A stretch of 23,435 bases of DNA from an uncultured Cytophagaceae bacterium (lineage in GTDB: Bacteria > Bacteroidota > Bacteroidia > Cytophagales > Spirosomataceae), in the NCBI GenBank assembly GCA_903837305.1, contig CAILUB010000242.1, positions 1-23,435 on the forward strand. Reading direction: 5' to 3'. Positions 8,049 to 15,614 of this stretch are shown piece after piece. Both the position numbers and the translations under genes were made by a program. The stretch's first letter is position 1; each line of letters opens with the position of its first letter. The notes under the pieces were generated by a model. That model was not told where the DNA came from. It ran no database searches and saw only the letters and a program-made list of their open reading frames with translations.

Positions 8049-8417
8049 TTATTCCGTTAAGGCTTTCACCTGAGAAACCAATGAATCGAAGTTCAAGGGT
8101 TTAGCTAAGAAATCATTGAATCCAGCCGCTTTGAAATCATCCATTGAGTAATTGCGCGCATTTCCTGTAATCGCGATCATGGGTATGGCAGCCTTTTTCT
8201 TATCCGCTAGCGCACGTACAGAACGAGCACAATCCATACCATCCATTACAGGCATATTGATATCAAGTAAGATAATATCGAATTCAGCTTTCGCTAATTC
8301 ATCTAATACTTGTTGTCCGTTTTTCACGGCGTGGATCTCAAAATTTTGAAATTCTAAAATCTTCTTCGCTAAATTTTGGATTACTGAGCTATCTTCCGCT
8401 ATCAATACCTTTTTCAT
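8049..8417 (-). CDS. Stand-alone response regulator receiver domain protein
   Basis: A single CheY-like receiver domain of 122 aa with no output domain: VLIAEDSSVIQ acidic pair (Glu8, Asp9), phosphoacceptor Asp52 in LLDINMPVMDG, AITGNA, and Lys in FLAKPL. It is likely phosphorylated by a histidine kinase encoded elsewhere and acts by protein-protein contact. I start it at ATG 8417, because the longer reading begins with TTG at 8438, essentially at the predicted transcription start. It is the first gene of the operon that continues with the MBL-fold, HAD and secreted protease genes. Confidence 0.92.
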   Translation of the reverse strand: MKKVLIAEDSSVIQNLAKKILEFQNFEIHAVKNGQQVLDELAKAEFDIILLDINMPVMDGMDCARSVRALADKKKAAIPMIAITGNARNYSMDDFKAAGFNDFLAKPLNFDSLVSQVKALTE

Positions 8418-8445
8418 ATATTCTTTATTTATCGTCAATTGCGAG

Positions 8446-8476
8446 TAAAAATAGCCAAAGGAATGTGTATTTCAAA
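8446..8476 (-). promoter_or_regulatory. Putative promoter for the receiver/MBL/HAD/protease operon
   Basis: On the minus strand TTTG (8473-8476) is followed after 19 bases by TATTTTTA (8446-8453), seven of eight matches to the -7 consensus. The predicted start is near 8440, about 23 bases before the chosen ATG at 8417. Confidence 0.5.
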
Positions 8477-8490
8477 CGAATTTTGGCAAT

Positions 8491-8523
8491 AAAAAAAGCG
8501 ACCCATTTCTGAGCCGCTTTTTT
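8491..8523 (-). terminator. Terminator after the DUF2911 gene
   Basis: The minus strand shows AAGCG pairing with CGCTT plus further imperfect pairs around a short loop, then a run of T bases. The A and T runs on both flanks are long, but only the minus-strand DUF2911 gene ends here. The stem has an internal mismatch, so it is moderate rather than strong. Confidence 0.7.
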
Positions 8524-8538
8524 ATCAACTTCTTGATT

Positions 8539-9048
8539 TTATTTCAAGTAAAAAGAAACAGATGATTTATCCCAATCTAAAGTCACTTGGCCAGCAGCCG
8601 TAATTCCGATTGTGAATTTTTCTGTATGTGCATGCTCACTAACACGAGCTTTCACACGAAGAACATCGTTTGCTTCTTTGTAAGTATAGGCTCCCCACAT
8701 TTTAGCTTCTTTGTTAAAGATGATCGTCCATTCTGACTCACCTGGAATCGAGAATAAAGAATAAATCCCTTTAGCTAATGTTTTCCCTTGAACCGTGATA
8801 TCATTTGAAATTTCGAAAGTAGTCGCATCGTTCGCGCCTGTTCTCCAAACTTCACCATAAGGCACTAATGCTTTCGCCTCTTTTTTACCGAAAACCAAAC
8901 GGCCTTTCGTCGAAGGTTGTGCATATTTAATCATTACTTCCGTATTACCCACTTTTTGTGAAGCAACGGCAGGAGGTGATGGAACTGCTTTCTGTGCTAA
9001 AACACTGAAAGACACCAAGCAAGTCAATAGCAATAAGTACTTCTTCAT
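8539..9048 (-). CDS. DUF2911 family secreted protein
   Basis: The 169 aa protein has a signal peptide (MKKYLLLLTCLVSFSVLA, followed by Gln). The DUF2911 features follow: a KGRLVFG segment, then VPYGEVWRTGANDATTFE, and later KGIYSLFSIPGESEWTIIFN. The family is common in Bacteroidota, exported to the periplasm or beyond, and has no established activity. It starts 21 bases after the DUF5916 gene and ends before a terminator, so the two are probably one transcript encoding envelope proteins. Confidence 0.9.
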   Translation of the reverse strand: MKKYLLLLTCLVSFSVLAQKAVPSPPAVASQKVGNTEVMIKYAQPSTKGRLVFGKKEAKALVPYGEVWRTGANDATTFEISNDITVQGKTLAKGIYSLFSIPGESEWTIIFNKEAKMWGAYTYKEANDVLRVKARVSEHAHTEKFTIGITAAGQVTLDWDKSSVSFYLK

Positions 9049-9069
9049 AGTTTATTTTTTTTATTTTGA

Positions 9070-11298
9070 TTACAAATTAAGCCAATAATTCAATTTCAAC
9101 ACCACAGAGCGGTTGCGAATTTGCATAATTTCCGGAAAATAGTTGTCAGTATACACTAAAAACAGATCAGATGCTGGCTTATATCGCCATTGAAGACGTG
9201 CATTTAAATTGACATTTTTTGTTTGCTGGTTAATTTGAAAGAAGGTCGCAAAGAATAATTTGTTCGTGAAAGTGATATCAATTTTAGGTCGAATAATCCA
9301 AAAGTTAGAGGATACTTTCTTCGCTGCCATCGCTTCTGTTCCTGGAATCTCCACGTCCACAATATCATTGTAGTCTAATGCGACAGAAACGCTTCCATAT
9401 GGCTGGAATCGATAGCCAATATCAGCCGTAATTCCAGTACGCCATCCTTTTCCATAATACCCTCCAAAACGGGAGCTAAGCGTATAGGTGAATAATTTAA
9501 TGGGAGAAGACATATAGCGTAGATTCAATGCGTACCAGTCATGTTCTGTCCCCTTTTTTATGGCTGTATTCCCCATCCGAGTCGCATCAAAATCATATAA
9601 TAATTTCACATAATCATATGAAAGATAGGTGCCAAAATTTGAACGATCCTTCATGGTTCCCTCAAACGCTACATAGCTTGTATTGTCTGTAAAAGTACCT
9701 TGGTTATTCCAATAAGCCACACTCATCGCTGAAAGTGTGGTATAGAAAAGGTTTGTTGATTTGTTTTTAGGATAAAAATTCTTGGCAGCATCAAGCTGTG
9801 TTTGTAAAAAATTCACCCGAGGCACGTAGCCTGTTTCAGGATTATAATTCTCCCCTACCCAGGATTCTTTAATTCCAAATGCCCAGTTATTGTCTTTATA
9901 GGCCAAAGAAGCCGCTTGCGCAAAGCTCCGATCTTTTTGCAAAGGACTAATCGTGTTCGCATAAAAAAGCGTTCCTGTCCAAAAATTATCCGCAGATGCT
10001 AAATTATACTCAAACCCAAGATCACGATTAAAGGCTTGGAAACCATTTGAACGCTGCAAATCTGTGTTAATAAACGATTGTTTATTAACCATATAAGCCC
10101 CAAAGTTAGAGCGCGCAAATACCTTGCGCTGTAAGGCGACCATGGAATAGTTTTGGGTAGGTACGCCCTTCACTGCATTCTGTTCAGACTGCACATTCAA
10201 AACCCCAATTCTCCAGTCCTGGTTTAATTTACCACTCAAACGCGCGCCATAGGTAATAGGGGTTTGCTCATAAATACCCGTTTTAGGGTTCAAAGCAATA
10301 CCGATTCTTCGAGAGAAGAAAGGTCGAATACTCTCAATACCAAATCCATCAAAGAGATCAGAATTTTCAATAAAAAATTGTCTTTTCTCCGGATAAAAAA
10401 GCTCAAAACGATCCAAATTTGTCTGTTGCCTATCTACATCGACCTGCGAGAAATCGGGATTCAAAGTCATGTCTAAATTCAACCCGGAATTAATCGCCAC
10501 CTTAATATCTCCCCCTATCTGATTGCGCATGGAAGCGGGGTCTTTAGACTCATAATTTGCAGTCCCTCCTGATAAAACATAGGGGATTAAAGAGATATTC
10601 TTTTTAGGCGTAGGCGGTGGAGTATCCCAAAGCAGAACTCCTGCAAAGGCTAAGGAAGCCGTCGGAAACTGCCGAGGAACTGGAGCCCAGGCAGACTTTT
10701 CTTTCGCCTTTAAATCATAGCGAGAAAAATTAATTCCCCAGCGACTCACATTTCCTTTATAGCGAATGGACTTGAAAGGAATTGCGGCTTCGAAAATCCA
10801 TGAATCTCGCTTGTAAGTCGTAGCTGATTCCCATTTATTATCCCAATTCAAATTAACCTTAGATCCTTCAGACATTTGGCCATCCCATTGAGCACCCGCA
10901 GCATTCGCCCCAAAAGCAAATCCAGTGGTCTTATCTTCAAACGTATCTATAAAAACTAAAAAGTTATCATTTACGCCAAAACCAAAATCTCGTTTCATGG
11001 ATTCCACTACAAAGGCGCCAGGTTCTTTCAAAAAACACTCTGCAGAAATATAAATGTATTTATCGTCATAAGTCATCTTTACATCTGTACGTACTTGGGC
11101 ACAAAGCGAATCGAAGGGATTACACATCATAAAATCACTCACAGCAGCGGACTGAAACCACGCATTTTCATCGATGATTCCATCCACTTTAATGGGACCC
11201 GTGGTTTTTTTGATGAGCATTTGAAAGTTTTCGTTCTTCTTTTGGCCAAATAGCGAAGTAGAAAACAAAATAAAAAAGAACCAGATATATTTTTTCAT
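9070..11298 (-). CDS. DUF5916 outer-membrane-type protein with N-terminal CBM9-like domain
   Basis: This 742 aa protein has a signal peptide (about residues 1-18, ending in LFGQ). A family-9-carbohydrate-binding-like domain at about residues 30-225 contains the IKVDGIIDENAW opening and the YDDKYIYISAE segment. The rest is a long region of alternating aromatic strands ending in the aromatic-Asn-Leu pattern of an outer-membrane beta barrel (VVLKLNYWLNL). This is the DUF5916 architecture, widespread in Bacteroidota. The segment NPDFSQVDVDRQQ followed by RFELFYPEKRQFFIEN is characteristic. Function is unproven, and substrate binding or transport at the outer membrane is a guess. It heads the unit with the DUF2911 gene. 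Confidence 0.88.
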   Translation of the reverse strand: MKKYIWFFFILFSTSLFGQKKNENFQMLIKKTTGPIKVDGIIDENAWFQSAAVSDFMMCNPFDSLCAQVRTDVKMTYDDKYIYISAECFLKEPGAFVVESMKRDFGFGVNDNFLVFIDTFEDKTTGFAFGANAAGAQWDGQMSEGSKVNLNWDNKWESATTYKRDSWIFEAAIPFKSIRYKGNVSRWGINFSRYDLKAKEKSAWAPVPRQFPTASLAFAGVLLWDTPPPTPKKNISLIPYVLSGGTANYESKDPASMRNQIGGDIKVAINSGLNLDMTLNPDFSQVDVDRQQTNLDRFELFYPEKRQFFIENSDLFDGFGIESIRPFFSRRIGIALNPKTGIYEQTPITYGARLSGKLNQDWRIGVLNVQSEQNAVKGVPTQNYSMVALQRKVFARSNFGAYMVNKQSFINTDLQRSNGFQAFNRDLGFEYNLASADNFWTGTLFYANTISPLQKDRSFAQAASLAYKDNNWAFGIKESWVGENYNPETGYVPRVNFLQTQLDAAKNFYPKNKSTNLFYTTLSAMSVAYWNNQGTFTDNTSYVAFEGTMKDRSNFGTYLSYDYVKLLYDFDATRMGNTAIKKGTEHDWYALNLRYMSSPIKLFTYTLSSRFGGYYGKGWRTGITADIGYRFQPYGSVSVALDYNDIVDVEIPGTEAMAAKKVSSNFWIIRPKIDITFTNKLFFATFFQINQQTKNVNLNARLQWRYKPASDLFLVYTDNYFPEIMQIRNRSVVLKLNYWLNL

Positions 11299-11389
11299 TC
11301 CTGCAATTTAGACAAATTTCTTAGCTATCAGTGAGGAGCTGTAGGGGGATTTTTTTTTGAATCGATAGCATAATTCCATCAGCTTGTTT

Positions 11390-11397
11390 TATTTTTG
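11390..11397 (+). promoter_or_regulatory. Putative -7 promoter element for yebC
   Basis: TATTTTTG is an exact TAnnTTTG match 19 bases before the yebC ATG, predicting a leader of only about 12-15 bases. No TTG lies at the usual distance upstream. Confidence 0.5.
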
Positions 11398-11416
11398 CAT
11401 TTCAAAATAATGAACT

Positions 11417-12133
11417 ATGGGAAGAGCCTTCGAATTTAGAAAAGCGAGAAAATTCAAACGTTGGGGTCAAATGGCCAAAACCTTTACCAAAATCGGTAAG
11501 GATATTGTGATTGCTGTAAAATCTGGAGGTGGTGATCCTACATCAAACTCTCGTTTACGCGCGATCATCCAAAACGCGAAGGCAGTGAATATGCCGAAGG
11601 AAAACGTAGAGCGGGCTATCAAACGCGCGACTTCTAAAGACCAAGAAGACTACAAAGAGATTGTATACGAAGGATACGCGCTACATGGTATCGCCATCTT
11701 AGTAGAAACAACTACAGATAATATCAACCGTACGGTAGCGAATATTCGTTCGTCTTTCACAAAATGTGGCGGAAGCTTAGGGACGACAGGGATGTTAGAT
11801 TTCATCTTCACCCGTAAATCCGTATTTAAAATCGCGGCTAAACCGGAAATCGATTTAGAAGAATTAGAATTCGACCTAATTGACTTAGGGGGTGATGAAG
11901 TTTTCTTAGATGAGGAGACGAATCAAATTAATATCTATGGGGAGTTCACAGCTTTTGGTGCTATCCAAAAATTCCTAGAGGAAAAAGGATTTGAATTAAT
12001 GGGAGCCGATTTCGAACGGATTCCAGATGAGACAAAAGAACTAACAGAGGAACAAATAGCCGATGTAGAAAAGCTCATCGAGCGTTTGGAGGAAGATGAT
12101 GATGTGCAGAACGTCTACCACAATATGGGCTAA
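11417..12133 (+). CDS. yebC: YebC/PmpR/TACO1 family protein
   Basis: The 238 aa protein matches the YebC family along its length. Visible are the opening MGRAFEFRKARK and RWGQMAKTFTKIGKDI, then GGGDPTSNSRLRAII and the AVNMPKENVERAIKRA signature. An acidic C-terminal domain ends in DDDVQNVYHN. Family members are described as DNA-binding regulators (PmpR) and, more recently, as ribosome-associated factors helping translation of proline-rich stretches. I cannot tell which applies here. Interestingly, the window also encodes a ten-proline run. The gene stands alone on the plus strand with its own -7 box and a terminator that lies inside the convergent neighbour. Confidence 0.95.
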   Translation: MGRAFEFRKARKFKRWGQMAKTFTKIGKDIVIAVKSGGGDPTSNSRLRAIIQNAKAVNMPKENVERAIKRATSKDQEDYKEIVYEGYALHGIAILVETTTDNINRTVANIRSSFTKCGGSLGTTGMLDFIFTRKSVFKIAAKPEIDLEELEFDLIDLGGDEVFLDEETNQINIYGEFTAFGAIQKFLEEKGFELMGADFERIPDETKELTEEQIADVEKLIERLEEDDDVQNVYHNMG

Positions 12134-12139
12134 TCTAAA

Positions 12140-12886
12140 TTAAGAAGCGGAGGACAAAAAAGCCTCCGCTTTTTTCTTGTCCAAACGATATAAATAAGGG
12201 GCCTTGTGAGCGCCTCCCGTATATTTCTTTTCAATACGTTCTAAAATATCCAAGCTCAACATCTTGCGTTGGAAATTCGTACGCACTAACACTTTTCCTA
12301 GAATCGTCTCATAGACCTGTTGTAATTCAGACATCGTGAATGTCTCCGGCAATAAATTAAAGGCGGCTAAATGCGAATCAATCGAAGTACGCAAATGGGC
12401 TAATCCCTTACTAATTATCGCATTGTGATCTAAAAACAAAGAAGGGATCTGATCGACATCCATCCAAGCGGAATCATCCGACACATCATTCAGGGTGACC
12501 CTTACTTTTGAGTATTCGACTAAGGCATAATAGCCTAAGGTGATGTAGCGATTAGATAACCATTTTAAATCTTCTAATGAGCGCCCCATAGCGAGATTAA
12601 TCTCCTCGTGCTTCTCGATGGCACCGATGTTTCTTTTCAGATCGCCAAAGGTGTAGAATTGCTGTAAATAGATATTTTCTAAACCAGTACGCTGCCACAA
12701 GACGCGCTTGGCGGCATCATCTGCATCTTCTTCTTTTCCAATAAATCCACCTGGCAACGACCAAACTTCATTGTTTCTAAACTTCAACAAAAGTACCTTT
12801 AATTGGTTCTCTTGAAATCCAAAAATGACGCAATCGACCGATATATTCGGCAACCAATCCCCCTTTAGTACGTCCCTATTTGGCAT
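12140..12886 (-). CDS. NrtR-type Nudix-domain transcriptional regulator
   Basis: The protein has an N-terminal Nudix fold followed by a winged-helix region (FTMSELQQVYETILG then RTNFQRKMLSLDILER) and an APYLYRLD tail. This is the layout of NrtR/AraR-like repressors that bind ADP-ribose or sugar ligands. The Nudix box is degenerate: after GGFIGKEED the expected Arg-Glu and Glu-Glu positions read Arg-Val and Gln-Arg, so catalysis is unlikely and ligand sensing is favoured. I choose the ATG at 12884-12886 (MPNRDVLKGDW), which overlaps the SGNH gene by 11 bases. An upstream ATG at 12919 would overlap it by 44. It is the last gene of the serine operon. Its targets are unknown, and Bacteroidota relatives control sugar use genes. 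Confidence 0.85.
   Translation of the reverse strand: MPNRDVLKGDWLPNISVDCVIFGFQENQLKVLLLKFRNNEVWSLPGGFIGKEEDADDAAKRVLWQRTGLENIYLQQFYTFGDLKRNIGAIEKHEEINLAMGRSLEDLKWLSNRYITLGYYALVEYSKVRVTLNDVSDDSAWMDVDQIPSLFLDHNAIISKGLAHLRTSIDSHLAAFNLLPETFTMSELQQVYETILGKVLVRTNFQRKMLSLDILERIEKKYTGGAHKAPYLYRLDKKKAEAFLSSAS
12145..12176 (+). terminator. yebC terminator embedded in the end of the convergent gene
   Basis: The stem AAGCGGAGG (12145-12153) / CCTCCGCTT (12163-12171) with a nine-base A-rich loop is followed by a T run, as expected for the plus strand. It begins 12 bases after the yebC stop but falls entirely within the last codons of the NrtR-type gene on the other strand. Confidence 0.85.
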
Positions 12887-13532
12887 ACTTTTGAAGAAAG
12901 TTTTGTATTTGTTTCGCAAAAATCACATATCCCTTTTCATTCAGGTGTAAACGATCTGCCACAAAAATATCCTGCATCAAAGTACCGTCCGGATTATAAA
13001 ATGGTGAGTGCATATCGATGACATAATGCCCTTTCTTTTTTGCCGCGATGCTAACGATGCGCTGGTTTAAATCCTGTTGTTTCGCCTTCAATGCCTCGCG
13101 AGCTAAACTAGGGCGTGCAGAAACGAAAACGAGTTTCGCCCCTGGAACCTGCTTCGCTAAACGGGCAGAAAACTCTTCGAATTGCGATGCAATCTCTTCT
13201 GGACTCGTACCAGAGGTAATATCATTATCACCTTCGTACATAAACACCCAAGAAGGCTGGTATTTCGCCACCATTCGATCGAAATAAAACAAGGCTTCTT
13301 TCAAGGTACTCCCACCAAAACCACGGTTAAGCGCATTCATCCCCTTCATGTCTGTATCAAAGCTTTTCCACAAACGAAAACTAGAAGAGCCGATGAATAA
13401 TTTCATTCCTTTGGCCGGCATGGCAATAGAATCTAGCTTTTCAAAAGCTATAATTTCTTTTTCAAAACGGTCTAGAGGCTTCTGCGCGAAAACGCCGAAA
13501 GACAATAATAGGAAAAGAAGGATCTTATTCAT
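12876..13532 (-). CDS. SGNH/GDSL-family hydrolase, exported
   Basis: The 218 aa protein starts with a signal peptide (MNKILLFLLLSFGVFAQ). An SGNH fold follows: FIGSSSFRLW (block I, serine near residue 49-50), NRGFGGST (block II Gly), EGDNDI (block III Asn103), and DRLHLNEKGY (block V Asp and His). The GSSSxRLW form is typical of Bacteroidota GDSL-like esterases acting on acyl or acetyl esters of lipids or polysaccharides. The substrate is unknown. It overlaps the preceding oxidoreductase gene by eight bases and the following regulator gene, so it is translationally tied into the operon. Confidence 0.9.
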   Translation of the reverse strand: MNKILLFLLLSFGVFAQKPLDRFEKEIIAFEKLDSIAMPAKGMKLFIGSSSFRLWKSFDTDMKGMNALNRGFGGSTLKEALFYFDRMVAKYQPSWVFMYEGDNDITSGTSPEEIASQFEEFSARLAKQVPGAKLVFVSARPSLAREALKAKQQDLNQRIVSIAAKKKGHYVIDMHSPFYNPDGTLMQDIFVADRLHLNEKGYVIFAKQIQNFLQKYAK

Positions 13533-14520
13533 TTGGATATTTTAAACCGATTTGAGAACGAATTTCATCTAATAAAGCCATTAATTCCGTACTGAAAGCA
13601 TGCGTCATCAAGGCATTTTCCGTACGACCCGCACGTAAATCTGCTTGCACTGCCTCCGCTTCGTAACTATAACCCCAGCCTAAACGCTCCGTTTCATAGA
13701 ACGTCTCTTGCTCTGTTTCATGGATCGTTACGGTAATACCTTTCGTCTCATGGAAACGCGAATGCATGTGGATTTTACCCTTTGTTCCGTGAATTTCACA
13801 GGTCGTATCCGTCTTCGTGGCAAAGGTGGAGAACAAGGTAGCAGTCACTCCTGAACTATATTTCAAAGCGATGGACGTATTCATATCCACTCCAGTAGGT
13901 GCCATTACGCCAGTCGCCTTCATTTCTAAAGGATTTCCTAACACGAATTTGGAGATAAATAAAGGGTAAATACCGATGTCTAATAAAGACCCGCCGGTCA
14001 ACGCTGGATTAAACCAACGTGCCTCCGCATCGTAGGGTGCATGGAAACCAAAGTCTGCTGCTAGGTGAACGATATCTCCGATCACACCTGAAGCTAGAAT
14101 CTCTTGCAGTTTCACGATAGACGGATGGAAACGTGTCCACAAAGCCTCCATTAAGAAGATCTTCTTATCACGCGCCGTCTGAATCATCTCCGCCACTTGC
14201 TTCGAATTGATCGCAAAGGCTTTTTCACATAAGACAGGAAGCCCTGCATTCAGACACAAAAGCGTGTGCTCATGGTGTAATCCATGTGGAGAGGCGATAT
14301 ACACCACATCGATTTCGCCACTTGAAAGCATCGCTTCATACGAACCAAAACATTTTACATCTGGCCCATAATGAGAGGCAAACTCTTCTGCACGGGAAAT
14401 ATCTCTGGAGGAAACAGCCGCTAAATAACCATCTTTAACAAAGGCTAAATCGTCTGCAAATTTGCGGGCTATACCGCCGCATGCTAATATACCCCAACGA
14501 ATGGGTGTTCCATTTTTCAT
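13525..14520 (-). CDS. Gfo/Idh/MocA family oxidoreductase
   Basis: The 331 aa protein has an N-terminal Rossmann fold (WGILACGGIARKFADDL) with the family's SSRD segment, the catalytic-site motif EKAFAIN in place of the classic EKP, and a substrate domain containing GGSLLDIGIYPL. These features point to the dihydrodiol / sugar dehydrogenase branch, which oxidises or reduces sugars or cyclic polyols with NAD(P). The substrate cannot be fixed. It follows the SerC-like gene after 16 bases and overlaps the SGNH gene by eight. Presence in a serine operon may be coincidental or linked to carbohydrate metabolism with the Nudix-like regulator. Confidence 0.92.
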   Translation of the reverse strand: MKNGTPIRWGILACGGIARKFADDLAFVKDGYLAAVSSRDISRAEEFASHYGPDVKCFGSYEAMLSSGEIDVVYIASPHGLHHEHTLLCLNAGLPVLCEKAFAINSKQVAEMIQTARDKKIFLMEALWTRFHPSIVKLQEILASGVIGDIVHLAADFGFHAPYDAEARWFNPALTGGSLLDIGIYPLFISKFVLGNPLEMKATGVMAPTGVDMNTSIALKYSSGVTATLFSTFATKTDTTCEIHGTKGKIHMHSRFHETKGITVTIHETEQETFYETERLGWGYSYEAEAVQADLRAGRTENALMTHAFSTELMALLDEIRSQIGLKYPNE

Positions 14521-14536
14521 AGTCCTAGGTTTATTA

Positions 14537-15613
14537 TTAAAGTGAACCTAATTCAGTTATTAAAGCCTGAACTTGGTCAAAATTTACTGCTGGAAAATTC
14601 GCGATTCTAATTTGGGTTTCCTTCAATTTGCCATATCCAGCCCCAATAATCATATCGCTTCTTTCTTTAATTGTATTGATCACTTTAGACGAGCCTTCCT
14701 TGCAATTTAATACCACAACGGTCGCCGAACGGTGATTTTCGTTCTCCACGAATATTTCGAAGTTATCCGATTTCTTCGCAAAATCATACAAAGCTTTCGC
14801 TTTTTTATCCGTCTCCTTGCGCAAATTCTCCACACCGATTCGGTTAAAATCCTCCGCCACTTTGCCTAACACATAAATCGCCATCACGTTAGGAGTTTCT
14901 GGCGTTTCGAAGTTCTTGTAATTTTCCCAAAGGCTTGGCAACGAGTGATACGTCCCCACAATACCCTCGTGTTTTTTCATACGCTCTGACTTCTCTAGCA
15001 TCGCCTCATTCGCAAACCAAATACCTAAACCGGCAGGCATTCCGAATGATTTTTGGACACTAAAAAAGGCTGAGTCTACTAAACCAAAATCTAGATTTGG
15101 GTATGGTGCCGACGAAACCATATCCACCGCCACAAACTTATCCTTGTTCGCTTTTTTAATCTTGTGAATCTCTGAAGCCTTCATCTGCACACCAGAACTC
15201 GTTTCGTTCGCTGTGCAGCAAATCAATTCCGCATATTCCGGAACTTCCACCTCTGAAGCATCGAAACCCTCGCCAAACGGCTTGTGAATCGAATTCGCAT
15301 ACTTGTGCAGGTCTTTAGAAAAATCGAAAAACTTCTTCGAGAACGAGCCATTCACTAGGTGAAAACTCTCGTGTTCTACTGTATTCATAATGATACGCTC
15401 CCATACCTCCGTCGCAGATCCCGTAAACAAGACCGCGTGGCTCTTAGGCAAGGCGAATAATTCGCGCAATTGCTCGTCTGCGTGCTGGTAGATCTTACGG
15501 AAAGCCGCGGAACGATGGGAAATCGAACCGAGGTTTAAACGAAAAGCCTCCATATAATGGGACTGTACCGTAGGAAACAAGGCCGCAGGGCCGGGGGTAA
15601 AAAAGGTGCTCAT
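14537..15613 (-). CDS. serC: Class V aminotransferase, probable phosphoserine aminotransferase
   Basis: The 358 aa PLP enzyme carries the class V features TPGPAALFP, SISHRSAAF, the ANETSSGV segment, Asp164 in VAVDMVSSAP, and the PLP lysine Lys188 in VQKSFGMPAG. It would convert 3-phosphohydroxypyruvate plus glutamate to phosphoserine. The main evidence for this role is position: it starts one base downstream of the SerB-SerA fusion, supplying exactly the missing middle step. The sequence is not the common E. coli-type SerC, and general class V relatives (for example alanine-glyoxylate type) look similar, so the specificity is inferred. It belongs to the seven-gene minus-strand operon. Confidence 0.85.
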   Translation of the reverse strand: MSTFFTPGPAALFPTVQSHYMEAFRLNLGSISHRSAAFRKIYQHADEQLRELFALPKSHAVLFTGSATEVWERIIMNTVEHESFHLVNGSFSKKFFDFSKDLHKYANSIHKPFGEGFDASEVEVPEYAELICCTANETSSGVQMKASEIHKIKKANKDKFVAVDMVSSAPYPNLDFGLVDSAFFSVQKSFGMPAGLGIWFANEAMLEKSERMKKHEGIVGTYHSLPSLWENYKNFETPETPNVMAIYVLGKVAEDFNRIGVENLRKETDKKAKALYDFAKKSDNFEIFVENENHRSATVVVLNCKEGSSKVINTIKERSDMIIGAGYGKLKETQIRIANFPAVNFDQVQALITELGSL

Positions 15614-15614
15614 A

